Below, in pieces: positions 54,524-63,033 of a stretch of DNA of 64,000 nucleotides (positions are counted from its first letter, which is position 1; the number at the start of each line of letters is the position of its first letter). The position numbers and the translations under genes were made by a program. The notes under the pieces were generated by a model, which did no database searches, was not told where the DNA came from, and was given only the letters and a program-made list of their open reading frames with translations. Source of the stretch: a marine gamma proteobacterium HTCC2080 (lineage in GTDB: Bacteria > Pseudomonadota > Gammaproteobacteria > Pseudomonadales > Halieaceae); the NCBI GenBank assembly GCA_000169115.1, contig AAVV01000001.1, forward strand, positions 124,001 to 188,000, read 5' to 3'.

Positions 54524-55591
54524 ATGTCAGAAACACACTGCCCCGAGTGCGAGAGTTTCGAATGGAAATCAGCAAAAATGGTGATGTTAGAGGGTGTCAC
54601 CGCTTCAGATGGCAACACAACCGGGGGGATAGTTGAGAAAGGCTTGTTTTCCTCTAAAAGTGGATATGAGGTGTTTTTCGGATCTGATCGTTGGTTTGAT
54701 TTCGAAAAGTACTCTACGCACTCATCAATAAAGATGGAGACCGTCAGTGCTTTAGCGCAAGCAGTGGAGGCGGCGGTTATCAAGGAAGGAGACCAGCTCA
54801 AAAAACCCTCCGCCCCCGTTGAGCCAGAGGCACCACGCGAACCGTCTAGCCCTAGGAGAAGCAGACCCTCTGCCCTAAGTGAGTTTAAGCCGCCTACAGC
54901 AATTTCGAGAGCTAAGATGTGGTGGAACCGTCGCAGCGGTGACCCATTGCTGGTGGCGATTATTTTTGCACTGTGGCTTGCGTTTACAAATTCAAACCCC
55001 GAAATCACCTTTTTTGAACATGCATACCAGCGCATTGCTTCTATTTGGATGCCTTTCGGCGCGATTGCTCTAGCCATTTTTACCCTTTATCTAATCTCGG
55101 GGTATCTTGGCCTCGAAAAATACAATGCGAAGCGAGAGCATAAAGCCCGGCGGAAGTTGGCTTCTGAACGAGCCGCGAATGAATCTGCTCGCAAGCGCTA
55201 TGAAAAATATGATGCTGATGTCGCTGAATGGGAGTCGGAGAAACAGACTTATGATGAAGATTTGAAGAACTGGAGAAATAGGTATCAAACTTGGCAGTTA
55301 ATAGTTTCAGATATCGAAGCCCAGCGAATTGCTCTCTGGGATCAACTTAGAGTTTGTCTACGATGTGCCCATGTCTATACAGTTCAAGACACTGCCGCAT
55401 CTCATGATACTGGTGAGGAAGGCCTTGCCAGTATGCTCGGAGACTCGGCTCGTAAAGCCACCGGGGCTGTCACGGGCTCAGCTGGCGCTAGCGCGGACGC
55501 GATAAAAGACCTCGCAGGTCGCACTTCTAATGCAGCATCTGCAGTGGGCAACAAAATTAATGGCATCTTCAATCGAGACGCATCTGAGTGA
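54524..55591 (+). CDS. Zinc-ribbon, membrane and coiled-coil protein of unknown function
   Basis: A 355-residue protein with no recognised family. CPEC at residues 7-10 and CLRC near residue 283 could together make a zinc site. Two hydrophobic helices lie near residues 143-160 and 174-196, after a Pro-rich linker. A long charged coiled coil (about 200-265; many Lys, Glu, Arg and Tyr) follows, and the C-terminus is a Gly/Ala/Ser-rich amphipathic tail ending GNKINGIFNRDASE. That tail resembles the end of the 57943 protein. AAAGGA precedes the ATG. First gene of the accessory region; a role with the neighbouring membrane protein is inferred from position. Confidence 0.8.
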   Translation: MSETHCPECESFEWKSAKMVMLEGVTASDGNTTGGIVEKGLFSSKSGYEVFFGSDRWFDFEKYSTHSSIKMETVSALAQAVEAAVIKEGDQLKKPSAPVEPEAPREPSSPRRSRPSALSEFKPPTAISRAKMWWNRRSGDPLLVAIIFALWLAFTNSNPEITFFEHAYQRIASIWMPFGAIALAIFTLYLISGYLGLEKYNAKREHKARRKLASERAANESARKRYEKYDADVAEWESEKQTYDEDLKNWRNRYQTWQLIVSDIEAQRIALWDQLRVCLRCAHVYTVQDTAASHDTGEEGLASMLGDSARKATGAVTGSAGASADAIKDLAGRTSNAASAVGNKINGIFNRDASE

Positions 55592-55706
55592 AAACTGAGC
55601 GGTTCGAAGCATCCGGTAAGGTGGTCAGCGTCTCTACCATCGTAGAAGTGATAACCATGGCCTCTTTGGCAATTGGGATGCCGGCGGCTCCTGCACTCTC
55701 ATTGGC

Positions 55707-55762
55707 GTGATTCGCACAAGATCAATGCGCAATGCCCTGCAGACTGGTTGCATGAAATAACT
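55707..55762. repeat. Dispersed repeat D, copy 1 (upstream of the 55785 gene)
   Basis: A 56-base segment aligning without gaps to 63169-63224 at 38 of 56 positions by my count, best over CAGAC-GGTT-CATGA-TAACT. Each copy ends about 15-25 bases before a gene start, so it may be a shared promoter or leader. Confidence 0.65.
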
Positions 55763-55784
55763 CGAAAACTTTGAGGATTCAGAG

Positions 55785-56531
55785 ATGCCGTTCCTAATTA
55801 ACTTCTTCCTAAGATTTGCCGCACTTATCACCAAGTGGGCATTAATCGGCGTGCTTTGGTTAGCCTCAATATTGTTTGTGACGAGCAATGCGCTGCTGAT
55901 GGATGCTTTCTCTGATGGCCTATCCAGGCTGTCGGGAGTTGTTTCGCCTTACTCACTCCAAAAACAAAGGATCGTAAAGACGGAGAAGCGGCTGAAGGCA
56001 CAGGACGCGGCACACAAGAAACAAATGAATGCGCAAAAAGCTGCTCATACCAAAAAAATGAACATGCAGAAAGCAGCTCATACAAAGAATCTGGACAGGC
56101 AAAAAGCAGGTCATGCAAAGAAAATCAGATCTCAAAAAGCGATAGTCAAATCACACACTGCTGAGGTCCGTGGCTTTAGTAAGAAAATGGTGTGGAGAAA
56201 TACTGCCGACGCAACGACCTCTATGATACCGATGGTAGGGGGGCTGGCCAGCGTCACTTTTGCCGTGCTGGACGTTCATGCGGCCTGCGAATTGATCACA
56301 ATGCAGAAAAACCTTGAATCGTCACTGGGTCTTGTTAGCCGTGATTCTTCATGGGATACCTTCTGTCTGGAAAGCATAGAAGCAATAGATACGGTTGGTG
56401 AAACGGCCGAGAAAATGAAGCAGATAGATTTTCCAGATTTACCCCAACTGCCCGAACTAGAGAAGCCCGAGCGGATAAGAGCCAGAATATGTGTAGCCAC
56501 TGGGCTTGGCTGTCCGAATGAAAGCGGTTAA
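55785..56531 (+). CDS. Membrane protein with 11-residue basic repeats, unknown function
   Basis: A 248-residue protein. A hydrophobic helix spans about residues 10-38. Residues 72-115 hold four consecutive copies of an 11-residue unit like AQKAAHTKKMN, a period typical of hendecad (right-handed) coiled coils. A second hydrophobic segment (SMIPMVGGLASVTFAVLDVHAACEL) lies near residues 144-168, and the C-terminus is acidic with two cysteines. GAGGATTCAGAG precedes the ATG, and repeat D lies upstream. It may work with the 54524 product, since both are membrane-anchored coiled-coil proteins. Confidence 0.75.
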   Translation: MPFLINFFLRFAALITKWALIGVLWLASILFVTSNALLMDAFSDGLSRLSGVVSPYSLQKQRIVKTEKRLKAQDAAHKKQMNAQKAAHTKKMNMQKAAHTKNLDRQKAGHAKKIRSQKAIVKSHTAEVRGFSKKMVWRNTADATTSMIPMVGGLASVTFAVLDVHAACELITMQKNLESSLGLVSRDSSWDTFCLESIEAIDTVGETAEKMKQIDFPDLPQLPELEKPERIRARICVATGLGCPNESG

Positions 56532-56631
56532 GTGTGGCTGCAGAGGTAGTTTCAGTAAATGTCTACCGAGCCGCTCGTGGCTAGTTCAAGCGGCTTAGCC
56601 GCTTAAGCAGTCTCGACTAATCGGATAGCTA

Positions 56632-56735
56632 CGTAAGCGCACCGTGGGGCTAGTGGAAGGATTGGTTGTAAGGAAGGCCATAGCACCCCCGTAGTGTCGC
56701 CACAGACCGGCCGCATGTCCAAGGTATAAACATTA
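56632..56735. repeat. Dispersed repeat A, copy 2
   Basis: About 104 bases beginning CGTAAGCGCACCGTGGGGC. It can fold into an imperfect hairpin pairing GGGGCTA-TGG with CCATAG-CCCC. The changes relative to copy 3 are partly compensatory, which hints that the structure matters. Confidence 0.7.
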
Positions 56736-56761
56736 TTTCATAGGCGCGTTCGGCACATAAC

Positions 56762-56814
56762 TTGACGTAGCCTGCCAATCGAAAGGCGCGCGATTCTCGG
56801 ATGATAAGCACATC
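56762..56814. repeat. Dispersed repeat B, copy 2
   Basis: A 53-base unit nearly identical to copy 1 at both ends and different in the middle ten bases. It lies about 130 bases after the start of A copy 2, as in the first spacer, so A and B travel together. Confidence 0.85.
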
Positions 56815-56910
56815 TACCACGCAACCACAAAGGAGGGCAGCAAGTCTCGACTGGTTAAGTGGCTGGATCGCATCTCACAGCGTTACGAGTGGTTTGACGA
56901 CCTCTGTGAC

Positions 56911-57171
56911 GTGCTCTACCGAGGTGCCTGCTATCTCCTAGAGATGGCCGTGGGCGAGGAGACTCCCTTCGACTTCGAGTATGCCCTGCACTACGCGCAA
57001 TTTATGCGCTCTGAGGGCCCTTGGACCGTGCGAGTTGTTCGCGATTCTAGACTGAACGGTTTTCCCGGCATCATCGAGGTGCAGCATCGAGGTCGCTCCC
57101 TGCTGTCTTGGCGCGCAAGCATCAAGATCATGGACGTGAACCTCACCGCGATCAGCCGCATTCCTGAATAA
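56911..57171 (+). CDS. Small hypothetical protein, possibly 5'-truncated
   Basis: An 86-residue product starting at GTG 56911; composition is protein-like and balanced (MAVGEETPFDFEYALHYAQ, VQHRGRSLLSWRASIKIMD). The frame is open for about 150 bases upstream without a usual start codon, so it is either a truncated gene or uses a start I cannot identify; AAGGAGG occurs at 56829 inside that open frame with no start at the right distance. No family recognised. Confidence 0.5.
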   Translation: MLYRGACYLLEMAVGEETPFDFEYALHYAQFMRSEGPWTVRVVRDSRLNGFPGIIEVQHRGRSLLSWRASIKIMDVNLTAISRIPE

Positions 57172-57351
57172 GCCGAGAGGTGGATTCGGAGCTACCCCCA
57201 GCTCGGCAACAGAAGGGGATGATGAAGAGCCCGCATCAGCTCTATAAACGAAGGTGAGATCACGGTCCTTCGGCTTAACTGCTTTGTCAGCCGTGGTCAC
57301 TCTAATTGATGGCAATTAATGTGGGCAGTGTTTAAAGATAAGGTGAGGCTT

Positions 57352-57660
57352 ATGGAAAACTATGAGTACAAGGGCTTGATGGTCCGATACATCGAAGGGC
57401 CTTTGGATGGCTACTATACCGTCACCCCTCTAGATAGCTACGACAACCTAAGCGACAAGACCATGACCGTGCTCGAGAGTGCGGAGGAGGCAGAGCAATT
57501 CATCGACAGCATCAAAGAGAACGAGTACCGGGGATTCAGGCTCTGGTATATCGACAATCCCACTATGGGCCACTGGGAGGTCGAAGGATGCGACGAGGAG
57601 TTCGAGACAGATACCGATGCTGCCAAGTATGTCGACACCATCCTGGAGACGCAGAGCTAA
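57352..57660 (+). CDS. Small protein with two tandem related domains, unknown function
   Basis: A 102-residue acidic protein made of two similar halves: YKGLMVRYIEGPLDGYYTVTP and YRGFRLWYIDNPTMGHWEVEG each start a unit of about 50 residues that ends in a helix with EEAEQFIDSI or DAAKYVDTI. This looks like an internal duplication of a small alpha/beta fold. ATG 57352 is chosen because AAGGTGAGG precedes it; the frame extends 11 codons further. No known family recognised. Confidence 0.7.
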   Translation: MENYEYKGLMVRYIEGPLDGYYTVTPLDSYDNLSDKTMTVLESAEEAEQFIDSIKENEYRGFRLWYIDNPTMGHWEVEGCDEEFETDTDAAKYVDTILETQS

Positions 57661-57790
57661 CGCCTCTTACTTAAGATTTAGGTCTGCATACACTTTGGCG
57701 CCTCACGCTGATAACCAAACCTTCCATCACTTCACAAGCCTCAATTTAGGGTAGACGCTTTTGTTGGCCGTGGCCGATTTACCACTCATG

Positions 57791-57856
57791 AGGATGGGCA
57801 CATCAAAGGGCAGTCCTGGCGCGTTTTGCCAAGCGATTGACGCAACCTGCCAATCA
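57791..57856. repeat. Dispersed repeat B, permuted copy 3
   Basis: Here the two halves of B occur in opposite order: GGATG-GCACATCAAAGG comes first and ATTGACGCAACCTGCCAATC follows. That is expected if B units once stood in tandem and this spacer kept the junction of two units. It lies in the 282-base spacer before the 57943 gene. Confidence 0.7.
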
Positions 57857-57942
57857 TCCAGCCCCCCAACCCCCGATAATTAAATGATTCAAGGACGACT
57901 CATAAGCCACTGATGGCAGCAAATAAAAAGGGGAGAAATATC

Positions 57943-58614
57943 ATGCTAATAACAGCATTGGCAGCAGCAGGACACGCAGTCAGCGGTGTAGCAGCGGCCG
58001 TAAAGGAAGCCAACGACCTGACGGATTCAATGATTGCAAATTTGAAGGCCAATGAAAATCTCACGGTTAACCGAGTTGGCAGGGTCCTAGAAGGCGTTAA
58101 GTTCGGATTTCTTTCGGGGTACGTGTCGCCTTCGATCCTAACCGCTGTAGGAGTGTGTCTCACCACCGGAAGCTTAACCATGGCAACTGGCGCTGGTATC
58201 GCTCTAATTGCTAATCCTGTCGCGGGCGTAAGTGCTGCGGTCGGCGCGGTATTTTTTGGATGGAAAGCGCTGAATGACCGTGAACGTGAAGATGTTATCA
58301 ATCAGGTAGGCGAATTTCTGAAGATTGGCGTGGAGCAAATTAAGGCCGTGGTCGAGTTTGCCATCAAATTGATGAAGGATCTTTTCACTGCAGACAATAT
58401 TCAAGAAATAAAGGAAACCGTTGCTGAAGCAGCTACAACCGTTGGCAGGCATATCTCTGACATCACCAAATCTGTAGGCGACAAGGTTGCTAAGTTTTGC
58501 CAGTCGATAGCAAGAACTGCAAGTAGCATTTCCGCTGGAACGAAGAGCGCAGGTCGAAAAGTAAAGGGAGTTTTTACCCGCAAAAAAACAAAGGAGGCAA
58601 CAGATCATGATTAA
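57943..58614 (+). CDS. Two-helix membrane protein with amphipathic tail, unknown function
   Basis: A 223-residue protein. After an Ala/Gly-rich N-terminal helix there is a glycine-rich hydrophobic stretch (about residues 65-105 with TAVGVCLTTGSL, ATGAGIALIANPVAGVSAAVGAVFFGW) that looks like a membrane hairpin. Long amphipathic helices follow, then a basic C-terminus (GRKVKGVFTRKKTKE). The architecture recalls pore-forming or membrane-perturbing proteins, but no family is recognised. AAGGGGAG six bases before ATG 57943 supports this start over ATG 57913. The 57-residue gene overlaps its end, and the helicase-nuclease gene follows. Confidence 0.75.
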   Translation: MLITALAAAGHAVSGVAAAVKEANDLTDSMIANLKANENLTVNRVGRVLEGVKFGFLSGYVSPSILTAVGVCLTTGSLTMATGAGIALIANPVAGVSAAVGAVFFGWKALNDREREDVINQVGEFLKIGVEQIKAVVEFAIKLMKDLFTADNIQEIKETVAEAATTVGRHISDITKSVGDKVAKFCQSIARTASSISAGTKSAGRKVKGVFTRKKTKEATDHD

Positions 58615-58780
58615 TAACAATACGCAATCAGCTCCAGAAAGTGAGCTGCTAGCAACCGTGGAAAGTACGGGTAATGCGATTTTTAAGATCCCAGAGTCCC
58701 CTACTGAGGTTCTGGTCACTGGATCTGCGCTCATAGCAATCCTGATCATTGCCACGTACCTAAAGCGGTTTTTTCGATAA
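58607..58780 (+). CDS. 57-residue single-pass membrane protein
   Basis: A short gene with a near-perfect ribosome-binding site (AAGGAGG, nine bases before ATG) overlapping the previous gene by eight bases. The protein begins MINNNTQSAPESELLATVES, has a polar N-terminal half and one membrane helix (about residues 35-51, LVTGSALIAILIIATYL), and ends in a basic KRFFR, which predicts N-out/C-in topology. No family recognised. Tight coupling to the two-helix protein suggests they function together. Confidence 0.75.
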   Translation: MINNNTQSAPESELLATVESTGNAIFKIPESPTEVLVTGSALIAILIIATYLKRFFR

Positions 58781-58895
58781 AAGCTCTGATCAAATTTGGG
58801 CCAAGGAAGGCACTCCACCAACAAAAACAATTTGCTGTCACGTGCAATATCGGCGCCAGCAAGTTAATTAAATACATTGGAACGAGACCACTGTA

Positions 58896-61800
58896 ATGGG
58901 TTCTTACTTGAACATTAGAGAAAGGCCACTGTCACATTCGACTGCGTATATCGGCAATCGGGCTGGCTTTTTCGATGGCGACATTTGCTTTGACATTTTT
59001 GGATTAGGCGCATCCCGTGGAGACGTGCCAGCTTTTGTGTCAGCAACCAAAGCTTGCTTGACCAGAGGCGCACCAACCAAGCCATCTCCCGTCCTTGAGG
59101 ATCTATTAAATTTTTCGTGGGGAAGCCTTAACAGGGAGCCCCTCTACTTCACGCCAAGAGATTTTCGCCCTAGCTGGGAAAATACAATAAAAGGTGGTTC
59201 AGACGGCAGTAATCCAGCGCTGTATTTTTATGAGCAACTGCTTCCCAAGTATCTGGATGAATGGAGGTTTGTGCTTGGACTTATGATTCCTGAGTATCCT
59301 CTGTTCAGCGAACTGAAAACAGCAGCTGAACTTATGCCCGAAGATGGGTCTCAGCAAGTTGATTTCTACTTGCCGCAAGCAGCGCTCGTCATTGAAGTCG
59401 ATGGCTCACAGCATAAGAAAAAAATCTCTAAAACCCTTGATGAGAAGCGCAACAAATTCCTGAAAAGTCGGGGTATACGGACGCTTAGAATCAACACAAC
59501 AGACTTAGTAGAGGGTAGCGAAGAGTTTGAGGGCTTCGTAAATGAACTCAAAATCCTCTTCTCCGCCTCGCCAGGGCTTCAATGTTATCTGGATGAAAAG
59601 GCTGACAAGGAGACAGTAACATTACGTCAAAGCCTTTCGGCGGTAATGCGGCTGCAAATGGTCGTGCTCGAGCTAATTGAACGGCAGCAGCTCAATGTGA
59701 ACGACCAGGTATGGGAATTTACCGTAACTCAAGACTTCATTGCCGGTATCAACTCTGAGTGGGCGCAAGCTGCTATTGAGGAGCTTTTTGCATGGTTTGA
59801 ATGTTTTGCGGACATTTATGGCGAAACCTTTGTCCGGCCCGAGGTAACTTGGGTAGATAACGGGCTGAAGATTGAAGTCAATTTGTTAGCGAGGATTGAT
59901 GAGTCAGCCTATGACAAGTCCTGGGTAAGCACTTACACGTCGGCTATTCAAAGTCTGCCATGGAGAAGTGGTATTGCGGTACCCAAGGACATCAACGGTG
60001 GGCCTGTTAGCTTTCAAGACAAAGAGCTGCCGCTCAGCATCCCAAAGACAGCCTTGGAACACCTGATGTGGATGGTATTTGGCTACGATGCCTTTCGACC
60101 GGGGCAGCTAGAATTAGTCGACAATGTGCTAAGGGGTGATACCAGCCTTGGGCTCATGCCTACTGGTGCGGGCAAATCATTAACCTTCCAGCTACCAGGA
60201 TTGATTCGCCCTGGTACCACTATTGTTGTTGTACCGATTCGAGCCCTCGGCAGAGACCACACGGCTGAACTCAATGAATTTGGTTTCTCGGGCAGAGCGG
60301 CATATATAGACAGTGCTACCCCAGTTGGTGAACGAGAAATTGTCTACCGTAAGTTGCGGAGGGGTGATTATCGATTTGTTTTTGTTTCTCCAGAGCGATT
60401 CCAAACACAGGACTTCAAAGATGCAGTAATCGAAACTGCCATATCGGGCGGTCTTAACTATTTTGTCATTGATGAGGCGCACTGCCTGAGTGAGTGGGGA
60501 CATGATTTTCGTCCTTCTTATTTAACGCTGCCGGGTACATTGAAAGATATCAGTCCAAAAACACCTGTAGTGTGTATTACGGCAACAGCAGCAGAGAACA
60601 CGCGCAAAGATCTTCAAGCCGAATTTAATATCGCGGATGAATCAATCTGCTTTGAAATGCACCGAGGGCGACCGGAGCTAAATTTTTCGATTTCAAATAC
60701 CAACGTCGCTTTGCAAACCCTAGTAGAGAAAATCAAACTGAAAGTCGATTCAGGTCGTATGCCCGACGCCAAGCTGCCGGGTATTGTATTTGCCCCCTAT
60801 GTGAACGGAAACTCTGGCGCTTTCAAAATTCTGACTGAGCTCTCAAAGAACTTCCCTGAGTACAAAATCGGTCTTTTCACCGGCGGCACGCCAAAGGACG
60901 CTGGTCTATCGTTGCTTGGAAAAGTACTTGGCTGCAAAGAGAAGTCATTCAAGACTTTTGAAGCCTATAAGATGGAAGTGCAGCACTTGTGGAAGCAAGA
61001 CAAGTTGGACCTTGTAGTCGCCACCAAAGCTTTCGGCATGGGGATCAATAAAGCAAATGTTCGCTTTACAATTCATACAGCCATGCCCGCCTCAATGGAG
61101 GGGTTTTATCAGGAAGCCGGAAGAGCTGGGCGAGATGGCCTTTCTGCCGAGAGCGAAATGTTATTTCAGAAAGAACCTGACAATGTGGGAAGTTGGTTTT
61201 CTGAGATTAGAGACTCGCCTGAAAAAAGCACGATTAACAAACACCTAAGTAATATATCTTCCGCTCAGCGTGGGCATCTCAGAGCGCAACTTTGGTTTTT
61301 AAACAATACAAATTCTGACCTAAAAGAGGATGTTAACCGGCTAGCCTCGATCCAGAGATCTCTTCCCCCTGAGGGCGGCGCAGTGATCATTGATCGAGAC
61401 AAGCATGGAGTTATTCCAGATGGTCACGCTTTTCAACTAACCCTATTTAGGCTCTACCAGTTGGGTGTGCTGAAGTCCTGGAGCGTCAAGGACTGGGGCT
61501 TCAATTCGAGCGGAGCGGGGGGCGTGGCCGTCGTTGAGGCACACGTCGCATCTCATACCCTGTCATCGGCACTAGAACATTTGCAAGCGCGGGTTGCGGC
61601 GATATCAGGAAGTGGTGAAAGTCTTTCTAGGATCAAGGGGAGAGCCACAGAAATCCTAAACGAGAAAGAGCAAGCGCGAGCTTGGTCTAAGGTTTATATA
61701 GAATTACTCACATGGGTGCAGCGTTCTCAAACGCGCAGTCGCCTAGAGTCAATGAGGGCCCTGTACGATGAGTGCGTTGCCTTCACTCCAGCACGAGCTC

Positions 61801-62327
61801 CTCTGTTCAAAGAGCGAATGGAGAACTTTTTTAAAATCGATCTGGATTCGGCAGCTCTGTCTCAATTGAAGGATATGACGCTGTCTGAATCACTAGAGCC
61901 CTTTATGCAGCAAATCTCGCTGCCAGACGGCACGCTACGATCTTCTGCAAACCTTAGGAAGCTCGAAGCGCAGATTGCCCGGCTGAGGGAGGGGACAACA
62001 GAAAGTGAAGCTGTTAATTTTGCTAGCGGCGCCCTTAAATTACTTGCATTAGGACCAGACGATAAGAACTGGGAAGAGATACTGCGTAATGAGACTGGCA
62101 ATCAAAACATCGATTTTTGGTTCTTAGAAGCAAGAAACACACTCAACAAAATCTGCGAATCCGACGAGCGAAATGCAGTAGCAATGTGTCGATATCTCAT
62201 ATCGATTAGTAGAGACCTAGAAGATCTGCAAGAAATCAATGAGTTCTTCGCTTCAAGCGTCAGCAGAATGCATCTATTTATTGAATTAGCCAAGACGTTG
62301 AGAGAAGAGGTGGAAGAGCGTGGATGA
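58896..62327 (+). CDS. Fusion of a DUF559/Vsr-like nuclease domain with a RecQ-type helicase
   Basis: An 1143-residue protein. Residues about 110-225 contain a PD-(D/E)XK-type nuclease core of the DUF559/Vsr style: Asp156 in VDFYLP, EVDG at 167-170, then H173 and a lysine cluster, followed by a helix and GIRTLRIN. Residues about 390-790 form a RecQ-like SF2 helicase: [13 protein letters not shown] (Q-motif region), Walker A PTGAGKS (422-428), DEAH (526-529) with [18 protein letters not shown], and motif [11 protein letters not shown] near 740. The remaining 350 residues are helical and unlike the RQC/HRDC domains of housekeeping RecQ. The domain pairing is typical of defence-type proteins. 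It starts 115 bases after the small membrane gene, with a weak ribosome-binding site, and overlaps the next gene by eight bases. Confidence 0.88.
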   Translation: MGSYLNIRERPLSHSTAYIGNRAGFFDGDICFDIFGLGASRGDVPAFVSATKACLTRGAPTKPSPVLEDLLNFSWGSLNREPLYFTPRDFRPSWENTIKGGSDGSNPALYFYEQLLPKYLDEWRFVLGLMIPEYPLFSELKTAAELMPEDGSQQVDFYLPQAALVIEVDGSQHKKKISKTLDEKRNKFLKSRGIRTLRINTTDLVEGSEEFEGFVNELKILFSASPGLQCYLDEKADKETVTLRQSLSAVMRLQMVVLELIERQQLNVNDQVWEFTVTQDFIAGINSEWAQAAIEELFAWFECFADIYGETFVRPEVTWVDNGLKIEVNLLARIDESAYDKSWVSTYTSAIQSLPWRSGIAVPKDINGGPVSFQDKELPLSIPKTALEHLMWMVFGYDAFRPGQLELVDNVLRGDTSLGLMPTGAGKSLTFQLPGLIRPGTTIVVVPIRALGRDHTAELNEFGFSGRAAYIDSATPVGEREIVYRKLRRGDYRFVFVSPERFQTQDFKDAVIETAISGGLNYFVIDEAHCLSEWGHDFRPSYLTLPGTLKDISPKTPVVCITATAAENTRKDLQAEFNIADESICFEMHRGRPELNFSISNTNVALQTLVEKIKLKVDSGRMPDAKLPGIVFAPYVNGNSGAFKILTELSKNFPEYKIGLFTGGTPKDAGLSLLGKVLGCKEKSFKTFEAYKMEVQHLWKQDKLDLVVATKAFGMGINKANVRFTIHTAMPASMEGFYQEAGRAGRDGLSAESEMLFQKEPDNVGSWFSEIRDSPEKSTINKHLSNISSAQRGHLRAQLWFLNNTNSDLKEDVNRLASIQRSLPPEGGAVIIDRDKHGVIPDGHAFQLTLFRLYQLGVLKSWSVKDWGFNSSGAGGVAVVEAHVASHTLSSALEHLQARVAAISGSGESLSRIKGRATEILNEKEQARAWSKVYIELLTWVQRSQTRSRLESMRALYDECVAFTPARAPLFKERMENFFKIDLDSAALSQLKDMTLSESLEPFMQQISLPDGTLRSSANLRKLEAQIARLREGTTESEAVNFASGALKLLALGPDDKNWEEILRNETGNQNIDFWFLEARNTLNKICESDERNAVAMCRYLISISRDLEDLQEINEFFASSVSRMHLFIELAKTLREEVEERG

Positions 62328-62751
62328 TGTACTTAATGAAGGTGTTGAAGCACTGAAAAGCATCAAGACAACTAAAGATAAGCTTGCTGAAGTTGTCTCC
62401 AGGCTAGAAACCGGGACCAATGAGCAGTTGGAGTTTAGAGCGACCATTAACGAGCTTTCTGGTCTTCTCTCGGAAAATGCGAGGGTTTTAACAAAGCTGG
62501 AGCAGTCCCATGCCACCCTCATGGACGCTCTGCAGGCGGAGTGGCGAGATACAAGAGAGGCAATACGAGATCGCATCGATAACACCTTCACTCAGCTACA
62601 GCAGCAAATTAGCCTTAGTCAGCTGCAATTAGAGTCAAAGATTGACGCCGCTGTCAGCAAGATTTCGACTACCACAGCGGATCAGGCTGAAAATGTAATG
62701 GCGGAAATGCCGAGGAGCATTTTTGGGAAGCGCGGGGCGAAAAAGCGTTAG
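62320..62751 (+). CDS. Coiled-coil protein coupled to the helicase-nuclease
   Basis: A 143-residue, almost entirely helical protein ([39 protein letters not shown]) ending in a basic tail (FGKRGAKKR). The GTG start lies within the last codons of the helicase gene, with GAGGTGG upstream, so translation is coupled. It could be an oligomerising or regulatory subunit. After its TAG stop the frame continues open for 36 codons with further coiled-coil-like sequence, listed separately. Confidence 0.78.
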   Translation: MDDVLNEGVEALKSIKTTKDKLAEVVSRLETGTNEQLEFRATINELSGLLSENARVLTKLEQSHATLMDALQAEWRDTREAIRDRIDNTFTQLQQQISLSQLQLESKIDAAVSKISTTTADQAENVMAEMPRSIFGKRGAKKR

Positions 62752-62862
62752 CTCTCACGTGGTGCTTCTTTGCGGTCCAATAGTGATCTTGAGAGCAGGC
62801 TAGTCGAACAGGGCCACATCATTGACCAGCTGGTGCAACGGCTTGAGGACGCCGGGCTATGA
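62752..62862 (+). pseudogene. In-frame open extension after the coiled-coil gene stop
   Basis: Directly after the TAG at 62749-62751 the same frame runs 36 codons to TGA, encoding a heptad-rich segment (SDLESRLVEQGHIIDQLVQR). It may be a separated former C-terminus of the coiled-coil protein, a read-through extension, or a 30-residue gene starting at TTG 62770. None of these can be decided from sequence alone. Confidence 0.4.
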
Positions 62863-63033
62863 GGAGGCTAACGCTATTCAAATAACCTCGCTGAGTGTTG
62901 GTCGAGACTCAGGCCACGTGTGTTTAAGGGTGGGCTATGGCGCGGCATCCAATTTAAGCTCTCGCTGGCGAACTGCTTCAATGATCGTCTGGGATATGTG
63001 CAGAAGCCATTGCGCTAGGCGGTTAAAAAGTCC

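Larger units (their letters stand above)
56532..56910. other. 379-base spacer with repeats A and B
   Basis: It contains the second copies of A and B. From the B repeat onward a reading frame continues without stops into the 56911 gene, encoding FSDDKHI and then a charged stretch, but no ATG, GTG or TTG start exists in that frame before 56911. This suggests that the gene lost its original start or was fused to the repeat. Confidence 0.6.
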
